Source: Caballeronia choica (GTDB lineage: Bacteria; Pseudomonadota; Gammaproteobacteria; Burkholderiales; Burkholderiaceae). Taken from it: a DNA stretch of 55,062 nt. The position numbers and the translations under genes were made by a program. Below are positions 43,180-51,502 of the stretch, in pieces (position 1 is the stretch's first letter; each line of letters starts with the position of its first letter). The stretch covers positions 1-55,062 of the forward strand of contig NZ_FCON02000046.1 of assembly GCF_001544535.1 (NCBI RefSeq). The letters are read 5' to 3'. The notes below the pieces were generated by a model. The model was not told where the DNA came from. It saw only the letters and a list, made by a program, of their open reading frames with translations, and did no database searches.

Positions 43180-43524
43180 TCAGGTTTCGTCCTTTTTTGC
43201 CTTATGCGGCTTGGCGGCCGTCGCCGCTTCGCTTTCGCGCAGGCGGGCATTGGCCTGCACGAGCAAATCGGCATCGCGTTGCACGAGCGCGTGTTCGAGC
43301 GCGTCGATCGACTCCTTCAGCGCGGCTTTCTGGGCCTTTCCGAGCGGCGCCGGCCCCTTTTCGGCCACGCGTTTCGCCTCTTTTTCAAGGCGTTTGTACA
43401 GTTTCGCGCCGAACCGGCTGTCGATGGCTTGCTCGCGAAGCAATTCGCCGATCGTCGATGCAAGCCGCATCAGTCCGGCCGCGCTCGTCTGCGTGGGTTG
43501 ATCGCTTTCGTCCTGAATGTCCAC
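43180..43524 (-). CDS. Hypothetical helical protein, 114 residues
   Basis: This 114-residue protein begins at a GTG (43524) with GGAGGATCAC upstream. It is predicted helical and charged: IGELLREQAIDSRFGAKLYK, RLEKEAKRVAEKG, KAALKESIDALEHALVQRDA and a Lys-rich C-terminus. It has no signal peptide, membrane segment or recognised domain. The charge pattern would suit a DNA- or protein-binding adaptor, but this is only a guess. It lies between the response regulator and the ZntB-like transporter. Confidence 0.62.
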   Translation of the reverse strand: MDIQDESDQPTQTSAAGLMRLASTIGELLREQAIDSRFGAKLYKRLEKEAKRVAEKGPAPLGKAQKAALKESIDALEHALVQRDADLLVQANARLRESEAATAAKPHKAKKDET

Positions 43525-43736
43525 CGTGATCCTCCGTGTTGGGCAACCGCTCGCGGCAGGATGCCCGGTCGTCGCGCTAATCGTAACGGGTAAATATGAC
43601 AGTCATATTGGCGCTTCAATATGCCCGATTTCCCCGGCATGCACAGCGATGAAGTCCGAAGCGCGGCAAATCAGGTGGCAAACTATCGTACTGAAAGCTT
43701 CCCGAACCGCACCACGACTCGCCAGTGAATCCTCGC

Positions 43737-44762
43737 ATGAAAACCGCCACGATCCAGACAGCGCCCTATGGCTCCGACTTTTCCGGTCTCGTCTGCGGCT
43801 TTCGCTTCGTCGCAGATGAAGCCGGCGTGCCGATCGATTCCAACGGCGTCGTCGAATGGATGGCGCGGCAGGACACGGCGAAGGAATTCCTCTGGCTGCA
43901 CTTCGACCTGGCGAACAGTTCGAGCGAGCGCTGGATGCGCTCGCGGCTCGACCTGCCCGACGCCTTCTTCGACACGCTGCGCGACGGTTCGCATTCCACG
44001 CGCATCGAGCATGAGGAGGGCGCGCTGCTCGCAGTCATCAACGACGTGATGTTCAATTTCGAACTCACGCCCGCGGAAATCGCGACACTGTGGGTCTACA
44101 CGCACCAGAAACTGCTCGTGACAGCGCGCCTCAAGCCGCTGCGCTCGGTCGACACGCTGCGCGAATCGGTGCGGCGCGGCGAAGTGTTCCGCTCGCCGGC
44201 CACGTTGCTCATCCATCTGCTGCGCGATCAGGCCGACCTGCTCGTGCAGATCGTGCGGCGCACGAACGTCGAAGTCGACAGCATGGAGGACCGCTTTCTC
44301 TCGATGCGCGCCTCGCCGAACCGCTCCGACCTCGGCGCGATGCGCCGCGTGCTCGTGCGATTGCAGCGCCTGCTCGCGCCGGAGCCGGGGTCGGTGTTCC
44401 GGCTGCTCGCCCGGCCGCCGCGCTGGCTGCAACTGCACGACGTCCAGGACCTGCGCGACGCAACCGAAGAGTTTTCGCTCGTGCTCGGCGATCTGGCGGG
44501 ACTCATCGAACGGATCAAGTTGCTGCAGGAAGAAATCGCCACGCGCATGGACGAGCAAAGCAACCGCACGCTCTTCACGCTGACGCTCGTCACCGTACTT
44601 GCGCTGCCAATCAATATCGTCGCGGGATTCTTCGGCATGAACGTCGGCGGGATTCCTTTCGCCGAAAATCATCACGGGTTCTGGCTGATGGTGCTGATCG
44701 TCGCGACTTTCACCGTGCTGGCGGGATGGTGGGCGTTCCGCAGGCGACGGAACACTTATTGA
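43737..44762 (+). CDS. zntB: CorA/ZntB-family metal ion transporter
   Basis: The 341-residue protein has a long cytoplasmic part ending in a helix (LVLGDLAGLIERIKLLQEEI) and two C-terminal transmembrane segments. The first is followed by GMNVGGIPF, the GMN selectivity motif of the CorA superfamily. The loop has E/H/H/G residues (AENHHGFW) as in ZntB rather than classical CorA, so zinc or proton-coupled zinc transport is likely. ATG 43737 is chosen over an in-frame GTG four codons earlier. Confidence 0.83.
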   Translation: MKTATIQTAPYGSDFSGLVCGFRFVADEAGVPIDSNGVVEWMARQDTAKEFLWLHFDLANSSSERWMRSRLDLPDAFFDTLRDGSHSTRIEHEEGALLAVINDVMFNFELTPAEIATLWVYTHQKLLVTARLKPLRSVDTLRESVRRGEVFRSPATLLIHLLRDQADLLVQIVRRTNVEVDSMEDRFLSMRASPNRSDLGAMRRVLVRLQRLLAPEPGSVFRLLARPPRWLQLHDVQDLRDATEEFSLVLGDLAGLIERIKLLQEEIATRMDEQSNRTLFTLTLVTVLALPINIVAGFFGMNVGGIPFAENHHGFWLMVLIVATFTVLAGWWAFRRRRNTY

Positions 44763-44832
44763 TCGGGGCGCCCGCGGGCACGCTTGATGCGACCTTTCCT
44801 GATGTTCCCAATCAAGTTGTCAGGAGGAAAAC

Positions 44833-45015
44833 ATGGACAGGAACCGGATCGAAGGCGCGGCCAAGCAGGTGAAGGGGTCGATCAGGCAGGCCGTCGGAAA
44901 GATCACCGGCGATCGCGCCACGCAAATGCACGGCGCCGCCGAAAAGCTCACCGGCAAAGTGCAGTCGAAAGTCGGCGCCGCCGCCGACACGTTGCGCCAC
45001 AAGCTGAAAAAGTAA
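44833..45015 (+). CDS. CsbD-family stress protein
   Basis: The 60-residue protein begins MDRNRIEGAAKQVKGSIRQA VGKITGD, the CsbD signature, and continues KLTGKVQSKVGAAADTLRHK. CsbD proteins are small, abundant general-stress proteins of unclear biochemical role, often induced by envelope or osmotic stress. AGGAGGAAAAC precedes ATG 44833, an excellent ribosome-binding site. It is 70 bases after the transporter gene and could share its transcript. Confidence 0.9.
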   Translation: MDRNRIEGAAKQVKGSIRQAVGKITGDRATQMHGAAEKLTGKVQSKVGAAADTLRHKLKK

Positions 45016-45048
45016 GCGCACGGTTCAAGTTTCGACCAATCGTTCGAA

Positions 45049-45516
45049 TCACAATCCCAGGTCGCTCAGGCCCGGATGATCGTCCGGCCGGCGTCCGAGC
45101 GGCCAGTGATATTTCCGCTCGGACTCCTTGATCGGCAAGTCGTTGATGCTCGCGTGCCGATGCACCATGAGTCCCGCTTCGTTGAATTCCCAGTTTTCGT
45201 TGCCATAGCTCCGATACCAATGGCCTGAATCGTCGTGCCATTCGTACGCGAAACGCACCGCGATGCGCGAGCCGGTGAACGCCCACAGTTCCTTGATCAG
45301 ACGGTAATCGAGTTCCCGCACCCATTTACGCTGAAGAAACGCCTCGACGGCCGCGCGGCCGTTGACGAACTCCGCGCGATTGCGCCAGCGCGTGTCCTCG
45401 CTATAGGCCAGCGCGACGCGCTGCGGCTCACGGGTATTCCAGCCGTCCTCGGCGAGGCGAACTTTCAGCGTGGCGGATTCGAGATCGAATGGCGGGAACG
45501 GCGGTTTGGTTTCCAC
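45049..45516 (-). CDS. DUF1348 / NTF2-like protein
   Basis: The 155-residue protein has the DUF1348 pattern: [81 protein letters not shown] and [13 protein letters not shown]. This NTF2-fold family is of unknown function, often regulated by a divergent TetR. That is the layout here, with two operator-like inverted repeats between the genes. It converges on csbD with 33 bases between stops. Confidence 0.86.
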   Translation of the reverse strand: METKPPFPPFDLESATLKVRLAEDGWNTREPQRVALAYSEDTRWRNRAEFVNGRAAVEAFLQRKWVRELDYRLIKELWAFTGSRIAVRFAYEWHDDSGHWYRSYGNENWEFNEAGLMVHRHASINDLPIKESERKYHWPLGRRPDDHPGLSDLGL

Positions 45517-45562
45517 GGCATGTCCTTTTTGCAGGGCTGACTGAAAAGAAAAGGAAGAAGGC

Positions 45563-45612
45563 AGACAGGTTCGTCTACCGACGCACTCTAGCGCAGGGAG
45601 ACAGACCTGTCT
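45563..45612. promoter_or_regulatory. Two TetR-type operator sites
   Basis: AGACAGGTTCGTCTA (45563-45577) and AGACAGACCTGTCTA (45599-45613) are two related inverted repeats. The second has perfect AGACAG/CTGTCT arms. They lie between the DUF1348 gene and the divergent tetR gene and are probably bound by its product. Confidence 0.7.
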
Positions 45613-45625
45613 ACAATCTCATTCC

Positions 45626-46198
45626 ATGAACTCCACCGCTCTCACTGAACTCTCCGAACTCGCGCCATCCGAGCGCATTCTGCTCACCGCGCACGATCTG
45701 TTTTATCGCGACGGCATCCGCGCGACGGGCATCGATCGCGTGATCGCGGAATCGGGGGTCGCGAAGAAGACGTTCTATCGGTACTTTCCGAGCAAGGACG
45801 ATCTGATCGTCGCGTTTCTCGAATACCGGCATCGAAACTGGATGAACTGGTTCAACGACGCGCTCCAGCGTCACGGCGCAGATTTGCCGGCGCTCATCCC
45901 CGCGCTCGCCGAGTGGTTCGAAAGCGATGCGTATCGCGGCTGCGCGTTCATCAATTCCGTGGTGGAAGTCGGCGGCACGCATGCGGACGCCGTCGAGGTC
46001 TCGCGCCGCCACAAGCGCGACATGACCGATGCGATCCGCAAGCTGCTGCCCGCGTCGCGCTCCGCCCGCGCGGACGCTCAGGCGCTCGCGATGGCGGTGG
46101 ACGGCGCGATCGTCGCGGCGCAGTTCGAGGAATCGCCGGCTGTCGCGTTGAAGTCGCTTGCGCGGATCGTGCGGGCGATGAGCACGCCGCGCAAATAA
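45626..46198 (+). CDS. TetR-family transcriptional regulator
   Basis: The 190-residue protein has the TetR helix-turn-helix (ERILLTAHDLFYRDGIRATG IDRVIAESGVAKKTFYRYFP SKDDLIVAFL). A ligand-binding domain with GCAFINSVVEVGG follows. It is divergent from the DUF1348 gene with two operator-like repeats within 65 bases of its start, so both genes are likely repressed by it. A terminator follows at once. Confidence 0.9.
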   Translation: MNSTALTELSELAPSERILLTAHDLFYRDGIRATGIDRVIAESGVAKKTFYRYFPSKDDLIVAFLEYRHRNWMNWFNDALQRHGADLPALIPALAEWFESDAYRGCAFINSVVEVGGTHADAVEVSRRHKRDMTDAIRKLLPASRSARADAQALAMAVDGAIVAAQFEESPAVALKSLARIVRAMSTPRK

Positions 46199-46224
46199 AA
46201 AAGCACCGGCGCGAAGCCGGTGCT
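46193..46224 (-). terminator. Terminator between tetR and the RcnB-like gene
   Basis: AGCACCGGC (46202-46210) pairs with GCCGGTGCT (46216-46224) around a five-base loop. Read on the minus strand it is followed by a long T tract (TTTTTTATTT), so it mainly ends the RcnB-like transcript. Confidence 0.8.
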
Positions 46225-46258
46225 GAAGCGTTGCTGCAGTTTGCCGAGATTGCGCTGC

Positions 46259-46681
46259 TTATCGAGCGAGCACGACCTGCGCGATCAAGCCCGACGACGC
46301 CGCGACAAGCAAATAATCGGCGCCTACGCCCACCCAGTGATAGCCATGCGGAGGCTGATGCAGGCCATAGCCGCGCCAGTCGTCGACGACATACTGGCGG
46401 TTGTGATAATCGCCCGACAGGCGATCGCCCTTGTGCCAGTCGGGATGGCCGGGACCGGCGTCGGCGTGCATCGGCGGGCGGCCCATGTCGTGATGGTCGT
46501 CGCGATGCTGGTCGGGCATCGCGCCCGGATGCCCCGGCGGGACGTCGTTATTCGCGTACGGCTGATGGCCCGGGCCGCCATATCCTTCCGGCGCGCCATG
46601 CATCTGCTGCGCGAACGCCGCGCCCGTTGCAAGACTCAAACTTGCGCAAGCCAGCGCAGCCATGATTCGCATCTTCTTCAT
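46259..46681 (-). CDS. RcnB-family periplasmic protein
   Basis: The 140-residue protein has a signal peptide (MRIMAALACASLSLATGAAF AQ) and a His/Gly/Pro-rich mature region (GHPGAMPDQHRDDHHDMGRP PMHADAG). The C-terminal RcnB pattern follows: KGDRLSGDYHNRQYVVDDWRGYGL then PPHGYHWVGVGADYLLVAASSG. RcnB in E. coli modulates nickel/cobalt homeostasis; the His-rich region here suggests metal binding. GAGGGAACT precedes ATG 46681. Confidence 0.83.
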   Translation of the reverse strand: MKKMRIMAALACASLSLATGAAFAQQMHGAPEGYGGPGHQPYANNDVPPGHPGAMPDQHRDDHHDMGRPPMHADAGPGHPDWHKGDRLSGDYHNRQYVVDDWRGYGLHQPPHGYHWVGVGADYLLVAASSGLIAQVVLAR

Positions 46682-46807
46682 AGTTCCCTCGTGCACGTTC
46701 AAGATCGCCGATAAAAAGGTTCGTCCCGCATCAGCTTGGGGACGAATCGGTCGACGAGACTCTACGCGCTGGCCTCGGCCATTGACGTGAGAATGTGTAA
46801 GTGAGGC

Positions 46808-48319
46808 TTACGAAGTCTTACGGCGCGTGGCAACACTCGCATGTCGCGAAACGTCCATCGACCTTTCGATCACGCGCGCAAGCGTGTTGAACGCCGGCCC
46901 GATCTGCTCGTTCGGCACGCACGCATAACCGAGCATCAACCCCGGCTGGGCCGATGCCTGATCCATGTAGTAGTTCACGAGTGGCCGCGTGACCACGCCG
47001 GCATCGAGCGCGGCGGCCGCGACCGCGCAATCGTCGGTGCCGTCGGGCAATTCGAGCACGAGATGCAAGCCGGCTTCGTCGCCCCGCACGGCGAGCGTAT
47101 CGCCGAAATGCGCGGTGATCGCATCGATCAGCAGTTGCCGCCGCTCGCCGTAGAGCGTCCTCATGCGGCGCACGTGCGAGGTCAGATAGCCGTCCATGAT
47201 GAACTCGGTCAGCACGGCCTGCTGCATCAGTTGCCCTTCGCGATAAAGCTCGGCGATGCCCATGCGAAACGTATCGACGAGTTGTTCCGGCACGACCATG
47301 TAGCCCATCCGCAAGCCCGGAAACAGCATCTTCCCGAGACTGCCGACGTAGATCACCTGCCCGGCTTCATCGAGTCCCTGCAGCGACGCAAGCGGCCGGC
47401 TGCCATAGCGGAATTCGCTGTCGTAGTCGTCTTCGATGATCCAGACGTCATGCTGGCGCGCGAATTCGAGCAGCGTCCGGCGGCGCGCGAGGCTCATCAC
47501 CATCCCGAGCGGATATTGATGCGACGGCGTGACGAGCGCGAGCCGCGGCGGCTGCTGCATGTCGCGTTCGAGCGGATTGAGCCCTTCGCCGTCGACGGGA
47601 ATCGGCACGAGTGTCAGTCCCGACGACTGCAACACGCTCCGCACGCCCCAGTAGCACGGTTCCTCGACCCACGCGCGGTCGCCGAAATCGGTGAGCAGGC
47701 GCACGGCAAGGTCGATCGACTGATGGATGCCCGTCGTGATGATGATCTGGTCCGGCGAGCATTTCACCGAGCGCGCGACGCGCAGATAATCCGACAACGC
47801 GCGCCGCAACGGCCGATAGCCGCCGCCCGGCGCGTAGGTCAGCAACTCCGGACTGGCGCGCTTCCAGAGCCGCGCCTGCAAGCGGCTCCAGGTGCGCGCG
47901 GGAAACTCGGCGACGTCCGGCACGCCCGGCATGAACGCGCCCCACTGTTTCGGCGAAACGCCGGCCTGCTCGATCAGCCGCGCGCCGCGCCGCGAGAGCG
48001 CGCAGGGCTTGCGCGGACCGATGCCGCCGGCGGCCGGCGTGGCTTCCTGCGGCCGCGTGTCGGCGACATACGTGCCGCTTCCCGTCGACGAAATCACGTA
48101 GCCCTCCGCCGTGAGCTGGTCGTAGACATGCAGCACGGTATTGCGCGCAATCTCGAGGTCGGATGCGAGCGTGCGCGAACTCGGCAGCTTGGTGCCGGGC
48201 GCAAGCTGGCCGGTCAGAATGGCCTGTTGCATCAGGTCCAGCACCTGGCGGTACATCGGCTCGGCGTGTGCGCGGTCGAGCCGGGCGTGCAGCCAGTCGG
48301 AGAGGATGATCGTGTCCAA
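46808..48319 (-). CDS. MocR-type GntR/aminotransferase regulator
   Basis: The 503-residue protein joins a GntR winged helix (PMYRQVLDLMQQAILTGQLA PGTKLPSSRTLASDLEIARN TVLHVYDQL) to an aminotransferase class-I fold. That fold includes YAPGGGYRPLRRALSDYLR, IIEDDYDSEF and the lysine of VYVGSLGKMLFPGLRMGY for pyridoxal phosphate. MocR proteins sense amino- or polyamino-compounds. A TTG start at 48319 (LDTIILSDWLH) with AGGGA upstream is preferred; the ATG at 48388 lies inside the operator-like repeats. It is divergent from a polyamine-type ABC transporter gene, its likely target. Confidence 0.85.
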   Translation of the reverse strand: MDTIILSDWLHARLDRAHAEPMYRQVLDLMQQAILTGQLAPGTKLPSSRTLASDLEIARNTVLHVYDQLTAEGYVISSTGSGTYVADTRPQEATPAAGGIGPRKPCALSRRGARLIEQAGVSPKQWGAFMPGVPDVAEFPARTWSRLQARLWKRASPELLTYAPGGGYRPLRRALSDYLRVARSVKCSPDQIIITTGIHQSIDLAVRLLTDFGDRAWVEEPCYWGVRSVLQSSGLTLVPIPVDGEGLNPLERDMQQPPRLALVTPSHQYPLGMVMSLARRRTLLEFARQHDVWIIEDDYDSEFRYGSRPLASLQGLDEAGQVIYVGSLGKMLFPGLRMGYMVVPEQLVDTFRMGIAELYREGQLMQQAVLTEFIMDGYLTSHVRRMRTLYGERRQLLIDAITAHFGDTLAVRGDEAGLHLVLELPDGTDDCAVAAAALDAGVVTRPLVNYYMDQASAQPGLMLGYACVPNEQIGPAFNTLARVIERSMDVSRHASVATRRKTS

Positions 48320-48350
48320 GCGGTTCCCTGGCCGGCGTGAATGGACCCAT

Positions 48351-48388
48351 TTGAAGTGGTTCCACTGCGAATATTGAAATGGCTCCAC
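48351..48388. promoter_or_regulatory. Direct-repeat operator for the MocR regulator
   Basis: TTGAAGTGGTTCCAC (48351-48365) and TTGAAATGGCTCCAC (48374-48388) are direct repeats 23 bases apart. A possible -10 box TATAGT for the ABC gene lies at 48409-48414 with no good -35 box, so the regulator may act as an activator. Direct repeats are the usual site type of MocR proteins. Confidence 0.7.
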
Positions 48389-48500
48389 ATTGTAGAACCG
48401 TACCGGGCTATAGTTATCCCGCTCAGTGGAAAAAATTTCCGGCGCGACGCGGCCAGCGTCCCGGCCGCAGGCAATAACGGAATCGAAGGAGACACGGACG

Positions 48501-49592
48501 ATGAAATCCGATCAGGTGATCGTCAGCTTTCGCGGTGTTCGCAAGACCTATGACGGCGAGACGCTCGTCGTCAAGGGACTCGATCTCGACATCTACCAGG
48601 GCGAATTCCTCACGCTGCTGGGGCCGTCCGGTTCAGGCAAGACCACCTGTCTCATGATGCTGGCGGGCTTCGAATTCCCGACCGGCGGCGAGATCTGGCT
48701 CGACGGCAAGCTGCTCAACAAGGTGCCGCCGCACAAGCGCGACATCGGCATGGTGTTCCAGAACTACGCGCTCTTTCCCCACCTGTCGGTGCAGCAAAAC
48801 GTCGAATATCCGCTGACGGTGCGCAAGATGTCCGCCGCCGAACGCGCCGAGCGCACGCACAACGCGCTCAAGATGGTGCGCATGGAGAGCTTCGCGAAGC
48901 GCTATCCCGCGCAGCTTTCCGGCGGCCAGCAACAGCGCATCGCGCTGGCCCGCGCGCTCGTGTTCGAACCGAAGCTGGTGCTGATGGACGAGCCGCTCGG
49001 CGCCCTCGACAAGCAGTTGCGCGAGCACATGCAGTACGAGCTGAAATCGCTGCATGAAAAGCTCGGCGTGACCTTCGTCTACGTGACGCACGACCAGGGC
49101 GAGGCGCTCACGATGTCCGACCGCGTCGCGGTGTTCGACAAGGGCATCGTCCAGCAACTCGACACCGTCGATCATCTTTACGAAGCGCCGTGCAACGAGT
49201 TCGTCGCGAACTTCATCGGCGACAGCAACAAGCTGCGCGGCACGATCGAAGAGACGCAGGGCGATTTCTGCGATATCCGGCTCGCCGACGGCACGCGTGT
49301 CTCCGGGCTGAACGTCGCGAAAGCGCAGCCGGGCGCGCAAGCCATCGCGTGCATCCGGCCCGAGCGCATGAAGCTCTCCGCCGGCGCGCACCGGCCGGGC
49401 GCGAACGCGCTCCCGGGCGAAGCGAAAAGCCTCATCTATTTCGGCGATCACGTGCGCATGCGCTGCGGCGTGCGCGACCAGGACGAATGCTTCGTCAAGG
49501 TGCCGCTCGGCACCGAAGCGCTCGATGCCTTCGCGCCGGGTGCGCCCATCGCGCTCGAATTCGCGCCGGAGCACCTGCGCGTATTCGCCTGA
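48501..49592 (+). CDS. ABC transporter ATPase, polyamine/Fe(III)-type (PotA-like)
   Basis: The 363-residue ATPase has Walker A GPSGSGKTT, the Q-loop in VFQNYALFPHLSV, signature LSGGQQQRIALARALV, Walker B LVLMDEPLGALDKQ, VYVTHDQGEALTMSDRVAV and a C-terminal TOBE-like regulatory domain. The type matches PotA-like importers of putrescine/spermidine or related compounds. AAGGAGACACGG precedes ATG 48501. It is followed by a binding-protein gene but the two permease genes expected in such operons are absent from the window. Confidence 0.88.
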   Translation: MKSDQVIVSFRGVRKTYDGETLVVKGLDLDIYQGEFLTLLGPSGSGKTTCLMMLAGFEFPTGGEIWLDGKLLNKVPPHKRDIGMVFQNYALFPHLSVQQNVEYPLTVRKMSAAERAERTHNALKMVRMESFAKRYPAQLSGGQQQRIALARALVFEPKLVLMDEPLGALDKQLREHMQYELKSLHEKLGVTFVYVTHDQGEALTMSDRVAVFDKGIVQQLDTVDHLYEAPCNEFVANFIGDSNKLRGTIEETQGDFCDIRLADGTRVSGLNVAKAQPGAQAIACIRPERMKLSAGAHRPGANALPGEAKSLIYFGDHVRMRCGVRDQDECFVKVPLGTEALDAFAPGAPIALEFAPEHLRVFA

Positions 49593-49675
49593 CAGCGGCG
49601 CCTGACACGGCCGCCTGAGAACGGTTCCCACCAGCAGTCCAGTTCATAACAGCAAGCAGAAGAGGAAACCAGATC

Positions 49676-50713
49676 ATGAAGAAGTTCGCAATGTGTTCCA
49701 TCGCGGCTGCGGCTGCGCTCGTGTGCGCATCGGGCGCAATGGCCGCCGAGCTGACCGTCGTCAATTTCGGCGGCGCGAACGGCAACGCGCAGAAAGTGGC
49801 GTTCAACCAGCCGTTCGAGAAGGAATCGGGCACCAAGGTGACGGCCGTCGAGTACAACGGCGAGCAGGCCAAGGTGAAGGCGATGGTCGAAGCGAAGCAT
49901 GTGAACTGGGACGTTGTCGAAGTCGAATCCGGCGATCTCGGCCGCGGCTGCGACGAGGGCCTTTACGAGAAGCTCGACTGGTCGAAGATAGCGAAGAAAT
50001 CCGACCTCGTGCCGGAATCGCCGGCCACGTGCGGCGTCGGCTTCTTCGTGTGGTCCACCGCCCTCGCCTACAACGCCGACAAGCTGAAATCCGCGCCCGC
50101 CGGCTGGGCCGATTTCTGGGACGTGAAGAAATTCCCCGGCAAGCGCGGCATGAGGAAGGGCGCGCGCTACAACCTCGAATTCGCGCTGATGGCCGACGGC
50201 GTCGCGCCGAAGGACGTCTACAAGGTGCTCGGCACGAAAGCCGGTGCCGACCGCGCGTTCAAGAAACTCGACGAACTGAAGCCGAACATCCAGTGGTGGG
50301 AAGCGGGCGCGCAGCCGCCGCAGTTTCTCGTCGCGGGCGACGTGGTGATGTCGACGGCCTACAACGGCCGGATCGACGCCGCGCAGAAGGAAGGCAAGAA
50401 CCTGAAGGTCGTGTGGAACGGCAGCATCTACGACCTCGACTACTGGGCGATCCCGAAGGGCTCGCCGAACAAGGACCTGGCGACGAAGTTCATCGCGTAT
50501 TCTGTGTCGGACAAGCCGCAGCAGGTCTATGCGCAGAACATCGCGTATGGCCCGGTGAACAAGGCGGCGATCAAGTCGCTCGACGCGAAGACCCAGGACA
50601 ACATGCCGAACTCGCCGGCCAACGCGAAGAACGCGGTGCTGCAGGACATGGCGTTCTGGACGGATCACGGCGACGAACTGGAACAGCGCTTCACGGCGTG
50701 GGCATCGAAGTGA
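49676..50713 (+). CDS. ABC transporter periplasmic binding protein (PotD/PotF-like)
   Basis: The 345-residue protein has a signal peptide (IAAAAALVCASGAMA, cleavage near 23) and the extracellular solute-binding pattern of the spermidine/putrescine class: LTVVNFGGANGNAQKVAFNQ PFEKESGTKV, WDVVEVESGDLGRGC, VGFFVWSTALAYNADKL and VWNGSIYDLDYWAIPKGSPN. AGAGGAAACCAG precedes ATG 49676. Its stop is four bases from the repeat element; no permease gene follows. Confidence 0.88.
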   Translation: MKKFAMCSIAAAAALVCASGAMAAELTVVNFGGANGNAQKVAFNQPFEKESGTKVTAVEYNGEQAKVKAMVEAKHVNWDVVEVESGDLGRGCDEGLYEKLDWSKIAKKSDLVPESPATCGVGFFVWSTALAYNADKLKSAPAGWADFWDVKKFPGKRGMRKGARYNLEFALMADGVAPKDVYKVLGTKAGADRAFKKLDELKPNIQWWEAGAQPPQFLVAGDVVMSTAYNGRIDAAQKEGKNLKVVWNGSIYDLDYWAIPKGSPNKDLATKFIAYSVSDKPQQVYAQNIAYGPVNKAAIKSLDAKTQDNMPNSPANAKNAVLQDMAFWTDHGDELEQRFTAWASK

Positions 50714-50716
50714 TGT

Positions 50717-51490
50717 AGATCGCTGGCGCTTGGGGTTGGGGTTGGGTTGGGTTGGGGTTACACCGTTTGATGCGCCCAGGCTTCTATGGAACTTGTTTTC
50801 TTATTGGTTTATTGGCTCTGCCCCTGTCCGGGGCGGGACTCACTTTCTTTGCTGCTGCAAAGAAAGTAAGCAAAGAAAGCAGCTTCCCACCGCCAATTCT
50901 TGCCAGTCGCCGCCAGACTGTTCCTTCGGAGTGGTCCAACCGGGGGAGTGTCGTTAGCGGGGTTTCATCGTTGTTGGCATGTAGAAAAGGCGCGCACGTC
51001 GCACCGCGATAGGGAGTGGATCAGCAGTCATACATCCGTCCTGGCACTTCGTGCCCGACGACAGGTCTGCTAGCGGTGGTGAATTAAAGCATGCAGCAAG
51101 CACGAACGTAGGACGGTGATATAGCGATAGCGATAGCGATAGCGATGGGTGTTGGTTATGCCTGACGGGTGAGCGCGTAGCGCGAGGCCGGATGTATGAC
51201 TGCTGATCCACTCTGTATTGCGGTGCAACGCCCGTACCTCTTCTACATGCCAACAACGATGAAACCCCGCTAACGACACTCCCCCGGTTGGACCACTCCG
51301 AAGGAACAGTCTGGCGGCGACTGGCAAGAATTGGCGGTGGGAAGCTGCTTTCTTTGCTTACTTTCTTTGCAGCAGCAAAGAAAGTGAGTCCCGCCCCGGA
51401 CAGGGGCAGAGCAAATAAACCAATAAGAAAACAAGTTCCATAGAAGCCCAAGCGCATCAAACGGTGTAAAACAACACCCCCATGCGAAGT
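50717..51490. repeat. Dispersed palindromic repeat, complete copy D
   Basis: This is a second complete element with inverted arms (about 50717-51020 and 51185-51480) and a 150 bp centre. As a whole it reads as the reverse complement of the copy at 27116-27868. Its outer ends again begin GATCGCTGGCGCTTGGGG (left) and run into CCCCATGCG (right). The centre carries an extra hexamer array. It lies between convergent ends of the binding-protein and flgL genes. Its inner frames with CCCKESKQRKQ are present only because the sequence is conserved, not because it codes. Confidence 0.9.
51119..51148. repeat. ATAGCG hexanucleotide tandem array
   Basis: About four to five tandem copies of ATAGCG lie at the centre of repeat copy D. 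The equivalent place in the copy at 27116-27868 (near 27472-27482) has a single copy, so the number may vary between elements or strains. Confidence 0.75.
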
Positions 51491-51502
51491 GCAAACGCAG
51501 CA

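Noticed and set aside
50730-50957. Small proteins with CCCKESKQRKQ found at all repeat copies
   Set aside because: The frames are conserved only because the DNA repeat is conserved; they have no ribosome-binding site and their ends differ between copies.
51100-51180. CRISPR-like array in repeat copy D
   Set aside because: It is a six-base tandem repeat without spacers; no CRISPR array or cas gene is present in the window.
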